NCBI GenBank assembly: GCA_943704525.1
Contig: CALSCQ010001058.1
Coordinates: 1 to 25,191 of the forward strand
Direction: 5' to 3'
DNA: 25,191 nt
From: Pigoraptor vietnamica
Taxonomy: Eukaryota > Opisthokonta > Filasterea
Part shown: positions 1-9,215 of the stretch, piece by piece
Position numbering within the stretch: the stretch's first letter is position 1
Layout: the number at the start of each line of letters is the position of its first letter
Translations under genes and position numbers: made by a program
Notes under the pieces: generated by a model
Databases searched by the model: none
What the model saw: the letters and a program-made list of their open reading frames with translations, nothing else
Told to the model about the DNA's origin: nothing

Positions 1-22
1 GGGGGGGGCGGGGGGAAGGGGA

Positions 23-62
23 GTGGATGTCGGCGTAATACACACAGCCCATCGATTCCACC
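23..62 (-). repeat. Possible copy of the dispersed element downstream of the myosin exons
   Basis: On the minus strand: GTGGAATCGATGG, then TATTACGCCGACATCC. It shares both ends of the element but lacks several central bases. Weak; it could be chance. Confidence 0.3.
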
Positions 63-182
63 GGCTGAATGATGCATAGACACAAGCATCACAGGCATAC
101 ACAGCGCAGCATACGGACATGACAAAACAGCTGCCGGGCACAGGGCACACGACGACACACGGCGGCAATTCCGAATGCGCAC

Positions 183-3100
183 CTGTTCGAGCGAGAAGAT
201 GTGCTTGTTGAAGTACTGCTGGAGCTTCTCGTTGGCGTAGTTGATGCACATCTGCTCAAACGAGTTGACCTGCGGAACAAGAAGGCGTCGGGTCAGCAAC
301 GGCACCCGTCCGCGAACGTACGGCAACAGCAAGCTCGCACACGCATGGAGATGGCTAATAGCCATGCACACGAGAGCACACGTGCTACTAAGGGTACACA
401 TACATTGTGCGCAACCTATAATTTGCATGCGCACACAAGGCCCGCACACACACATGTGCAGACGAGTGAAGGGACGCACCTTGAAGTTCTCAAAGCCGAA
501 AATGTCGAGCACGCCGATCGAGAGGAAGCTCTCCTTGGTCGAGATGCTCGCGTTGATGCGCGCAATGATCCACGTGAAGGCGCGCGAGTACAGCGCCATC
601 GCAAGGGAATCGCGCGACTCCTCCGCCTGCGATCAAACAAACGACACAACGCGTAAGACATCGCACTCGACAATTTGCGGCGAAACGAGCTTTCTTCTCG
701 TCGCAGAAACAACAGCGCAACCCAATTCACTTCTACAGCCCCTCTTCTTCGTTCTCCTTCGGGAAAAAAAAAAAAGCAACTCCGCAATCCAAAACTCCAC
801 AGCCCCTCTTCCTTCGCACCTGCTGCACGTTGAGGGGCGTCGTGATGCTCTCCCCGCGCAGCGTCATCGTCTTGGCGGTGAGGTTCTCGCACAGCTGGTC
901 GGCGTCCACGCTGAGCATCGAAGCGGCGGCCTCGACGGCTGTGGCGAGGGCACTATTCAGCACTGCACTCACGGAAGAAACGTCGCCTTGCAAGGGACAT
1001 CGTGCATGCACACGCAGCGGGGTGGGAAGCGATGTGGACGACAGGGGAAGACACCACGCACCGTCCTTGTTGGCGATTTGCGCGCCTCCACTCGTGATAA
1101 AGTCGACGTTGCCGAGGTGGAGCAGCGAGGCAAGGAGCTTGAGGACGTCGTTCGTCTGGACACGGGTGGCGACATGTTGAGAGACGGTCGCACGCACTCA
1201 CGAACAGCACGCACGAGAGGTCCAAAGCGGCGACAGAGGCACACACATGGCGCTTGGACGCACAGCGCACCTGCTCAGGCGTGAAGCCCATCGTGTTCAT
1301 GCCGTGGCGCACGGCCTTCCAGTCCTCCAAGTCGTTGATCGCGGGATCCGAAATGACGCCACCACCTGCAACACCAAATCGCTCACGTGTTGAGTGTCGC
1401 GTTTTACACACACAGGCGCACACCGACAAAATGAAGACATTGCAAGTACGAAAAACACAGGCACACGGCAGTACCCACCCTTCACGTAGCGGTACGACTC
1501 GGCCTTCCCGAGGCGGAGCATGGCTGCACAAGGGGTTGGATCAACAAATGAAAGTGCAAACAAGCCGATATCATTGCTTGAGAGTACGAGTGCACGTGAA
1601 CAACAAAGCAACGCGACGCACCGCGCTCCTCGGCCGTGGCGCCCGCGAGCAGGCTGTAGAAGATGTGGTAGTTGCGCTCGCCGGGGTTCTGGCGGACGAC
1701 GCGGCCCTGCACGACACGACACGAGAGGTCAGAGGAGAGTCGCAGGACAACGAGCTAGCAATGGCAACCGCGGCCATGTTGAAACAACGAACGGGTAGCG
1801 CTCATGCACTGCCCGAGAGCACACGGAACGCGCGAGTGCAGAGGGGAATGTACCTTCTCAAGGAGATCTGTGGGACGCAAAGAGAGCAACGGGGCAAGTG
1901 CAGCGTCGAGAGGGCCGGTCAAGGAAAGACCACCATTGATTGCGACAAGCGAAAACAACAGCACAAACACGAACACACAGAATGCACACCATTCGCGCAG
2001 ACGCGCATCAACGCAAGGCGGGATACAGTCAATGATCCTGGCGCCCTCAATGTTGCCGCGGTCGGTGAACTGAATCTTGATGAACTTGCCAAAGCGCGAC
2101 GAGTTGTTGTTGTACACCGTCTTCGCATTGCCGAACGCCTGCGTGTGTCGCGCACAGAGGAAGAGGGAGAGAAGTGACGGAACGTGAGCGCGTGTGTCGC
2201 ACACAGAGGGAGACGAGAGAGAAGTGAGCGACGATTCACGCGTTTGACTGCATGACATGGCAGAATGCGCGCGCACAAATGCACACACACACGCACGCAC
2301 GCACGCACGCACGTATGCACGCACGCACGCAGCCCGCCTAAAAATGGGCGCCACAAAACGCACCTCGAGAATGGGCGATGACTCCAGGATCTGCTTTTCC
2401 ACGAGCGATTCCTTCGCGCTCAGCGTCGAGAGGTATTTGAGGATGAGCTTGGTCGACTCGGTCTTGCCGGCACCAGACTCGCCGCTGCGGGGGAAGAGGG
2501 GACGGCGAAGGTGAGTGTGTGGTGCGAATTTATGCGTGCGTGTGTTGTGCGTGTTCCACGTAGAAGTAACTCTGTAACACCCCTAATGGATTCCGACAAG
2601 GTCCATGCTCGTAAGACGGCGGGATTCGTCGCACGCTGCGGTGGCCCACCTGATGAGCACGCACTGGCTCGCGTTCGTCTTCCACAGCGCATAATACGAC
2701 TCGTTCGCGATGGCGTAAATGTGCGGCGGGAGTTCGCCGATGACCTTCTTGTTGTACGACTTGAGTATGCGGTCGTTGTATATGTCGAGGGGCTTATAGG
2801 GGTTCACGGCGCACAGGATAGAGCCAATGTACGTCTGCGGGTGCACGGGCGTGGAAGGGGAGTGTCATGCTTTGCGCATTCACACGCAGAGAGCACAAGC
2901 CTTTGCGGTAGAGACGCTAAACCCGAAAATATGCGCACGAACAGTCCCCTCACAATACGGCAGATGCCCCTATGAGTTACAGTAAGAGAACAAGCGACAG
3001 AATCTCGCGGCAAGCGAGCAAAGCAAACGCGGCGGACAAACCCGACACGCACATAGATCAGGTCCTTCGAGTAGCGCCTGCGAATGTTGTGAAGGATGGC

Positions 3101-3556
3101 GCCCTCGTGGAGATCGCCCAGCACGGCCATGTCCTCGACAGTGTCAATGCTCGACTGGTGCATGGGAAGCACCGCATCGCGCGTCGCCTTCGCGGCCTCG
3201 AGGTTGATCGTCTGTTGTGCGACAGAAAGAGGGGACGGGTGAGTGTCGTACGCAGGAACTAGATACACAAAGAGTGCGGGTGACTGGGTCGCAGACGGTG
3301 CTTGTGACGGCAGTAGAAAAGGCGCGCACACACGAGCGCACTCGAGAGAAAGCACACCGACCTCGCCATCCTCGGTCTTGATGACGAGCGCGCCGCCCTT
3401 GCTGTCGACGACTTTGCCGGCCTCCCACGTGATTTTGGTCTTGACCCACACCACGGAACCCTGCACGTGCACTAGCATGTGAGTGCTTCTCCCCGCTGAT
3501 TCTTCACATTAGAAATGCGAAAAGTGCTAAGCACGCACCTGCTCAACGAGCGCCAT
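183..3556 (-). CDS. Myosin heavy chain, motor domain (5' part; class X/VII-like)
   Basis: Actin-based motor ATPase. Fourteen exons on the minus strand, 5' to 3': 3539-3556, 3362-3460, 3053-3211, 2650-2834, 2364-2484, 2027-2138, 1854-1867, 1622-1706, 1479-1523, 1271-1365, 1062-1155, 820-962, 480-626, 183-269; joined they give 468 codons without a stop, still in phase at the last donor. The start is MALVEQ in an 18-nt first exon. Seen in order: an SH3-like N-terminus with a TEDGE motif, LHEGAILHN, YIGSILCAVNPYKP, P-loop GESGAGKT (exons 4/5), switch I NNNSSRFGKF, FTDRG, YLLEK, ERNYHIFY, LLASLLHLGNVDF, LRGESITTPLN, switch II DIFGFENF and NSFEQMCINYANEKLQQYFN. The rest of the motor, the neck and the tail lie beyond the left edge; I see no further exon in 1-182. 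The N-terminus most resembles MyTH4-FERM myosins (class X/VII), but without the tail the class is inference. The intron 1868-2026 looks U12-type, and a 14-nt micro-exon follows it. Confidence 0.93.
1854..1867 (-). other. 14-nt coding micro-exon of the myosin gene
   Basis: This exon supplies the end of one codon plus L-L-E-K. It is bounded by acceptor CCCACAG and donor GTACAT. Including it restores both the reading phase and the conserved YLLEK(G/S)RVV motif of myosins; skipping it breaks the frame. It is too short to be found by ORF searching. Confidence 0.85.
1868..2026 (-). other. Putative U12-type GT-AG intron in the myosin gene
   Basis: The donor on the gene strand is GTATCCCGCC, matching the RTATCC core of minor introns. 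A perfect U12 branch element TTTCCTTGACC lies at plus positions 1918-1927, with the branch A about 51 nt from the 3' splice site and no AG in between. Splicing joins the phase-1 codon to give IIDYLLEKGRVV, the conserved myosin sequence. The branch-to-acceptor distance is longer than in animals. Confidence 0.75.
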
Positions 3557-4169
3557 TTTCAGCGCAAGTCACCCAAAAGGGGCTCTAAATGGAAAGAAGG
3601 CGCAGAGCGAAAAGCACGAAATCGTGCCGCTAAAATTCCTAGTGAGCTTGAGATCAAACGCGGGCAGAAAAGCACACCCGGCAGACCCAAAACACACACG
3701 ACACGGTTGGCGTGTGCGTGGGAAACTTGAACGGGCTGTAATGCGGAGTTTGGGAGTGCGTGCGTGAGAGAGAGAGTGTGTGTGTGTGTGTGTGTGCGTG
3801 TGTGTGTGTGTGTGTGTGCGCGCAGGTGTCAGCGTTCGAATCGATTCGGCGTTGTTTACAGTTTCTCGTTCAGTTTTTGAAAATAATAAAATTTGCTCAC
3901 TATGGAAAATGTACCGAACGTGGCGGAGCAAAATAAAAGCGCCAGACAACGCCACGTGACATCACGTGAACTTTGTGGGCGCGCTTGACCCTCACCATGC
4001 GTTACACCATAACCCCGACCATAACCGCAGTCGAGCACTGCGTCTTATTACGTTTTTGTATGCACACGCGCACGCAAAGCAGAACCACGGCAAGAGACAA
4101 ACGCAGGCATACGCGGGGGCGCAAAGCGAGGCAAAATACGAGGACAGACGAGGACGGGCTTCCCCGCCG
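3557..4169. other. Intergenic spacer: LKB1 3' end and myosin promoter
   Basis: Both flanking genes are on the minus strand, so this holds the LKB1 3' UTR (right) and the myosin 5' region (left). Contents: an AG/GT microsatellite at about 3767-3823, an AT-rich patch at 3880-3940, the double E-box palindrome at 3953-3968, and on the minus strand an AATAAG polyadenylation-like hexamer (plus 4044-4049). Plus-strand AATAAA at 3885 and 3932 has no plus-strand gene to serve. No coding signal is seen. Confidence 0.6.
3953..3968. promoter_or_regulatory. Double E-box palindrome upstream of myosin
   Basis: CACGTGACATCACGTG: two CACGTG E-boxes head to head around a CRE-like TGAYRTCA core, palindromic except for one base pair. 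Its left edge is 397 bp from the myosin start codon. Read on the myosin sense strand it differs at one base from the site at 16059-16074 upstream of the nephrocystin-like gene. bHLH, bZIP or mixed binding is inference. Confidence 0.5.
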
Positions 4170-5477
4170 CTATTGTTGAGCGCACATTTGCGAAGTCCGC
4201 AGGGAAAAGCGCTTGACGGACGTTGTCTTGACATCGCGTGCGTGCGACTGCAGCGAGAAGCAGCGCTGGCGTGAGCCCGAGAACAAGTGGCATTCGTATA
4301 CAGCGCACATGCCCACCTTATCCGACGCACTCGACACGGAATCGCGCCGCTCCCTCCCCACACTCAGCTGCCCGACTGCGGGGAACAAGGTCAGCGAAGG
4401 GAGGACACACACAGCGCACTGAAGAGTACAGGACGCGCCGTGATTGCTCACTTTGTGCAGCGAGGTTGTTAATGGACTCCTGCGATCCGAGGTACACGTT
4501 CTCGAGGTAAGGAATGAGACTCGTGCCCTTGAATGGGTCGCCGTGAGTGCCCGCGGGAATGGGGACGGGCGGGGCGTTGCGCGGGTGCTCCATCACAAAC
4601 CACCTGCGTCACAGTGAGCGCGTGAGCAACAGCACTGATAAACGATACAACTCGTCACCAACAGATATAGAGAGAGCATTGCGAAATGGGCAGACACGCG
4701 ACGACAAGTCAAAGCTGCAGTCGTAGCGTCCATCGATTCCCACAGGGCACGAGAAAGGAGTTGCGAGTCACCCACGGGTGCTGCTTGATCCGCGGCACGG
4801 ACATTCGCGTGTGCTCGTTTACGTCCAGCATTCCTGCAAGCAAGGAAGCACAACAACATTAAAAACGACAGTACAGATATCTCGCCGCGAGCGCGGGAAA
4901 CAGTATTGGGATTTCACACTGACGGATTTTCGCGACTGTCGTTTAGTGCGCGTGCACGAGACGAATCCACTCATTGACTCACCGCGCAAGAGCTCGGTGA
5001 GGAGCGGATCGACGTCGCTCGGAATTGTGTACTCTCCCTTTCCAATGTTCTCGAACAGGTTGTAAATGTTGTCGCCCTCAAACGGATACTTGCCCGTCAC
5101 GATGTTATAGCTGCGGTCACACGGGGGAGAAAGAGGGCAAGTCAACCGAGTGAAAGTGAAACACAATTTGCAAGCGCCTAATAGAAGAACGCAGCGCGGC
5201 CATCGTCGCTGACGCACCATGCTAACGCCAAACATGATAACCGCGCTCATGCACCGTGTGCGCCCACGCAACGCGCCGAGAAGTGCGCAAGCGCATCACC
5301 CACAGGCTCACGCCGGCCGCCCACACGTCGACCTTGAAGCCGGAAAAGTGCTCGCAGCCATTGGCGATCTCCGGCGGCTGGAAGGCTGGCGATCCGCTGC
5401 TGCTGGTGCACGTGTCGCTGGGGTTGAAGCGGTCCAAGATCTGCATGACCCGTCGGTTGAGTTTTGTGTGATGCGAT

Positions 5478-5513
<36 letters not shown>

Positions 5514-6959
5514 ACACACACGCACATACACACGCACGCACACACACACACACAAACACAGGCGCACGCACGCAGCCGCATGCACGCATAGACACATCAG
5601 CCCAAAATGACGCGTGCATTATGCGTGGCATGCGAAAAAGAGGAGACGCACCTCTGCGACACCAAAGTCGGAGATCTTGAGAGTGCCGTCGCGCGTGAGG
5701 AGAAGGTTGCCGGGCTTGATATGTGCGCGATTTAAAGTGGATCAAGGGCACAATGACACGACCCCGCTTTTCTTCCAATACGCACACACAAGAAAACCCT
5801 CGGGCATTGAGACACACGGAAAGCAACACAGACATCACAACATGCCGAATATGCATCTAACGTGCGGATATCCCTGTGGACAATGCCGTGGTCGTGCAAG
5901 TACTCGAGGCCGTCCACTAGCTGTCGAAAGTAGCTGCAAATAAAAGTGACCGCATGAGAAAACAGTTCACGCTCTCGTTCGAACGCACACGAGCACACGG
6001 CGAGACTACTGCCCATGCCATCGTCAAAACTGTACAGACATTGTCGATACGCGTGCGAGGAGTCACAAGCGTACGATAAATCGGGACAAAGCGTCGAAAA
6101 AATGCCGAGCATGCAAATCGAACGCGCCCAAGTGTGTGCGGACAGCAGTCACATGGTCCACCCACTGGTGCCCCTGCCAGACGGGGAGGCACTTGTTCGG
6201 TGCGCTGTCGAGGATTTCCTGGAGCACGCTTGTGCAATACTCCAAAATCATATACGTGCACGCAAGCATAACAAAGGTCGCAGAAAGAAGGGAGAAGGCA
6301 GCAGAAGGCAGCGGAGGAGGACATGGTCAAGGACGTTTTGCGAGAATGCAATGAAACCATGATAGGAGGTGCACTCGCGGGATGCACGTGTGTGCGTGTG
6401 TGTGTGCGTGTGTGCGCGCCGTGTGTGCGTGTACGTTTCCGTGTGTGTATGCATGTGTGTGCATGTGTGGTGGTGCGTGTGCGCGCGCATATTAGCACTG
6501 GTTGGCGGATATATCTTCTGCTTCTCCTCGTTGTACAGTAGCTCCACCAGCTGGACGACGTGTTTGTGCCTTAGTCGCCGTAGAAGGCTGATCTCTCTGC
6601 GCACCGACAACACATAAAATACACGCGACCGCAGTTTCAGAACATAAACGCACGCATGCAACACGGGCGTCGTACACAACAACAACCCCAGGACAAGCAG
6701 GAAGCGACAGCGCGATATATGCAGCCGCAACGCACCGTTTTACGTTCTGTTCGCCGTTGGGGATGCGTCGTAGCTTTTTCTTCTTCATAATTTTGACGGC
6801 GACGCGCACAAGTGTGGTGCAGTCGATGGCTTCTTTTACCTTGCCATACGACCCTGCATACACACAGGCGCATTTCGTCAGTGCAACCGCACGTACACTA
6901 TGTTGTCCTCTCAAACCACGCTCACGCACACGCACACACAACACACACACGCACACACG

Positions 6960-6998
<39 letters not shown>

Positions 6999-7106
6999 GC
7001 ACACACACACGCACGCACACACACGCACACACACACACACCAGACACACACACACACACACACAGAGGCACACACACACGCACACACACACACAAACACA
7101 CACGAT

Positions 7107-7137
<31 letters not shown>

Positions 7138-7455
7138 CACACACACACACACACACACACCCTCACACACATACACACACACAACACCCTCCCACGCACT
7201 TACACTCATCCTAGCAACCAATCCAATCCCACCTTCGCCAAGCACATCCCCCAATATGTACGACCCGACCATCTTTGGTATTTTCCTTCGCGGCACATAG
7301 AGAATCTGCGACGAATTCATCCTCTGAAAGAACATGCTCGGCTCCGCGTCGTCGTCGTCGTATCGACCCCAATCTTCCGCGCCGAGCGAAAACTCGGCAC
7401 CATGCCCGCCGTGAGCCACTGGCGGCGGTCCATCGCTGCCTTCTTCGTCCTCCAT
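4170..7455 (-). CDS. STK11: LKB1/STK11 serine/threonine kinase, complete
   Basis: Master kinase that activates AMPK-family kinases, acting in animals with STRAD and MO25. Twelve exons, 5' to 3': 7233-7455, 6736-6853, 6513-6596, 6166-6255, 5872-5933, 5652-5722, 5304-5440, 4983-5110, 4776-4833, 4452-4603, 4317-4375, 4170-4247; total 1260 nt, 419 aa. The start is the ATG at 7455, with an in-frame stop two codons upstream. Seen: [19 protein letters not shown] (glycine loop, ~64-82), catalytic Lys95 in VAVK, then [34 protein letters not shown] (Asp193), DFG (211-213), [14 protein letters not shown] and [17 protein letters not shown], all diagnostic of LKB1. Numbering runs 17 ahead of human throughout Lys78-Asp194. 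The C-terminus has a KRFS phosphosite-like motif and ends CAQQ, a CAAX box in the place of human CKQQ. Two introns are AT-AC. The first ~60 residues are acidic and not conserved. Confidence 0.97.
5479..5572 (-). repeat. (CA/GT)n microsatellite in an LKB1 intron
   Basis: Imperfect CA repeat (GT on the sense strand) in the intron between the exons at 5652-5722 and 5304-5440, starting close to that intron's 3' splice site. Confidence 0.9.
5723..5871 (-). other. Second AT-AC U12-type intron in LKB1, at the catalytic loop
   Basis: The donor is ATATCCGCAC after CACAGGG; the acceptor CGCGCAC precedes ATATCAAGCCC. Splicing restores [11 protein letters not shown] across the active-site Asp193 codon (G|AT). 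The branch element CCCTTGAT lies at plus 5741-5748, its A 19 nt from the acceptor, a standard U12 spacing. Human STK11 has no intron here. Confidence 0.87.
6256..6512 (-). other. AT-AC U12-type intron in LKB1, same position as human STK11 intron 2
   Basis: The gene-strand donor is ATATCCGCCA after ...CAGAAGAT; the acceptor is GTGCAC before GTATATGATT. Splicing gives K-M-Y-M-I-L-E-Y-C with the intron inside the Met codon (AT|G, phase 2). No GT-AG pair preserves frame and motif. A U12 branch element TCCTTGAC lies at plus 6326-6333, 71 nt from the acceptor, with no AG between. The intron also holds a CA microsatellite on the sense strand. Confidence 0.85.
6385..6490 (-). repeat. (TG/CA)n microsatellite inside the LKB1 U12 intron
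   Basis: Imperfect TG repeat on the plus strand (CA on the sense strand), in the 5' half of the AT-AC intron 6256-6512. Confidence 0.9.
6922..7192 (-). repeat. Long (CA/GT)n microsatellite in LKB1 intron 1
   Basis: About 270 bp of near-continuous CA with scattered CG, CC and AG interruptions, reading GT on the LKB1 sense strand. It fills most of the first intron (6854-7232). The His/Thr- and Cys/Val-rich open frames across it are artefacts. Confidence 0.95.
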
Positions 7456-8804
7456 TCCCTATCCAACACACAGCGATGCAGCTCACACGTGTGCACACGC
7501 GCCCACTCGCGCACACGTAAGCTGCAAAGAGGGAAGCGTGGGCGCAGTGGCCCTTCGATTTGCGATTTGTTTTGGCTTCGGCGCCAATTGAAGAATCGAT
7601 GGAATGGGGCATGTCATACCCACCCCGTATGTAATTGGGTCCGTTGGGTGTCGCACACACAAGAAGTCACTGAGTCAAAGTCTCTTTATTAACACAAAAC
7701 GTGTCTCTGCTCTCTCTCTTAAAGCGTCCAGAATAGCCCCTGAAACCCCACGTCAAGTCCCCGTCATGCTGCAGAGTGTTGGAAATGGGGTCAGGCACAG
7801 TGAACGGACACAGGCGAAAGAGTGTGTGCGTGTCAATGTCCGTCAGACTGCACGAGGCATTTTGTTCTCATTCCTGCCGGGACGCGGCGGAGGGTTCTCC
7901 CAAGGCACAAGGCTCTTGGGTTCCGCCGGTACACCGGCCGTCGAGAAGAGAGTTGTGTTCATCAATCGGACAACTATGGGCATGCATGAGCATATCGAAT
8001 ACTCACCATATAAGTACACGTGCATCATCGCGAGGATCTCTCGCGCGCACCGCGCAAACTGCAGCAATAAAAAGATGATGAGGTGAGAATATGGTTCGAA
8101 AGTGAGAGCAGAAAACATTCGCAATTTGGAGATTTTTGACATGTGCATCAGGCAGCCAGATCTACTCATTCGTTCCCGCTTTTGGGGCGGGAAATCGTAC
8201 GGTAATTCCAATTAATAAAAAGATTCATCACCCGCACATTTCGAGAGCATATACGCGCGAGTGGAAAAGAGAAGCACAGAACAACAACGAAACCCACCAC
8301 GCAAACCGGCCTGTCGCCCGTTACACAAACAAACTTATCACTGCGACCGTAAAAGATTGGCAATGTAAGCAAGCGCTTCGCATTGAGACAAGAAACGAGA
8401 ATACGAGAGGGAAGGGTCAGACAGTATGAATACAGTACTCCACATAGTCTCTTCGGACAGCTCCAATAACAATGAGATCGTCACTCCCATTCGCTTCTGA
8501 TTTTGGAGACGACCAGTACAAAACAACACTCACCACGAGAGGCCAGATATTCCATGGAACATAGCTGCACCGGCCAAAGAAGAGGGAAAATAAGTCAACA
8601 TTGTACACTTTGCATCGTACTTTAGAGAAACGCGTGGGTCAGTGTGAAAGAGTGATTGGTTTTTCCACACGCATTCTTCGGACAGCAGTTGGATATGCAC
8701 ATTCGTCACTCCCCGTGAGAGAACGAAGCAATTCAGTTCTTCAAGGCAGTTTTTGTACTCACCGTGTGTAAGGTGTGGATGCAGCGACCAATTATAATGC
8801 TTTC

Positions 8805-8805
<1 letters not shown>

Positions 8806-8853
<48 letters not shown>
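8806..8853 (+). repeat. (TG)n microsatellite
   Basis: About 24 uninterrupted TG units in the LKB1-kinesin spacer. Confidence 0.95.
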
Positions 8854-8856
<3 letters not shown>

Positions 8857-8950
8857 ACGCGTCGCTCCCACGTGGACCCCGCCATTTCCGAGATCTCGCC
8901 AAAAGTTACCAACTGTTACTCATTTTGCGAGTTTTCCTTTTCGGGTTCGA

Positions 8951-8964
8951 GTTGCCCAGGCAAC
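8951..8964. promoter_or_regulatory. RFX X-box upstream of the kinesin
   Basis: GTTGCCCAGGCAAC is a perfect inverted repeat GTTGCC/GGCAAC with a 2-bp spacer, fitting RYYNYYNNRRNRAC. It lies 251 bp upstream of the kinesin ATG. RFX factors bind such sites in front of ciliary genes in animals. The site is symmetric, so it could also serve a minus-strand transcript. That RFX acts here is inference. Confidence 0.65.
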
Positions 8965-9215
8965 ATGTCGTGTTCCAAGCACATTTAGATTGAGCAACGA
9001 CTCGTTTCAGCACATATTTTGCGTGTCCGGGTCAATCCTCTGCGCCGAGTGCTCCAGTTCATAGTGACAGCACCGACGCTTTGGGTCCTTGGTCTTCTCC
9101 AAATCGCAGATTCCCTCCAAAACAACCGGCACTCTGAGTCTGTGTTCGTCTCTATCTTCACGCACGCGCTCTCGTTTGATCGGCTCCCCTGCACGCGGGG
9201 GCGGCGGTCGGAAAG

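Larger units (their letters stand above)
7456..9215. other. Spacer between divergent LKB1 and kinesin genes; no convincing gene
   Basis: About 1.76 kb, lower in GC than the coding exons. It must hold the 5' UTR and promoter of LKB1 (left) and of the kinesin (right). It contains a perfect RFX X-box at 8951-8964 and a (TG)n tract at 8806-8853. AATAAA occurs on the minus strand (plus 7685-7690) and on the plus strand (8066-8071, 8214-8219). The longest open frames (plus 7604-8086; minus 7843-8211 and 8530-8871) match no family I know and sit in low-complexity or non-coding-like sequence. A small unrecognised gene or non-coding transcript remains possible. Confidence 0.5.

Noticed and set aside
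6757-7692. Long open frames rich in His/Thr or Cys/Val across CA repeats (also 5222-5680, 6492-7130 and 3569-3955)
   Set aside because: They are translations of CA/TG microsatellites in LKB1 introns or spacer; they conflict with the well-supported spliced gene.
8535-8565. Short exon-like segment encoding MEYLASR, resembling a tyrosine kinase catalytic-loop flank
   Set aside because: Neighbouring segments give no HRDLAARN in frame, and joining to 8007-8058 and 7935-7973 requires a 33-nt intron; probably chance.
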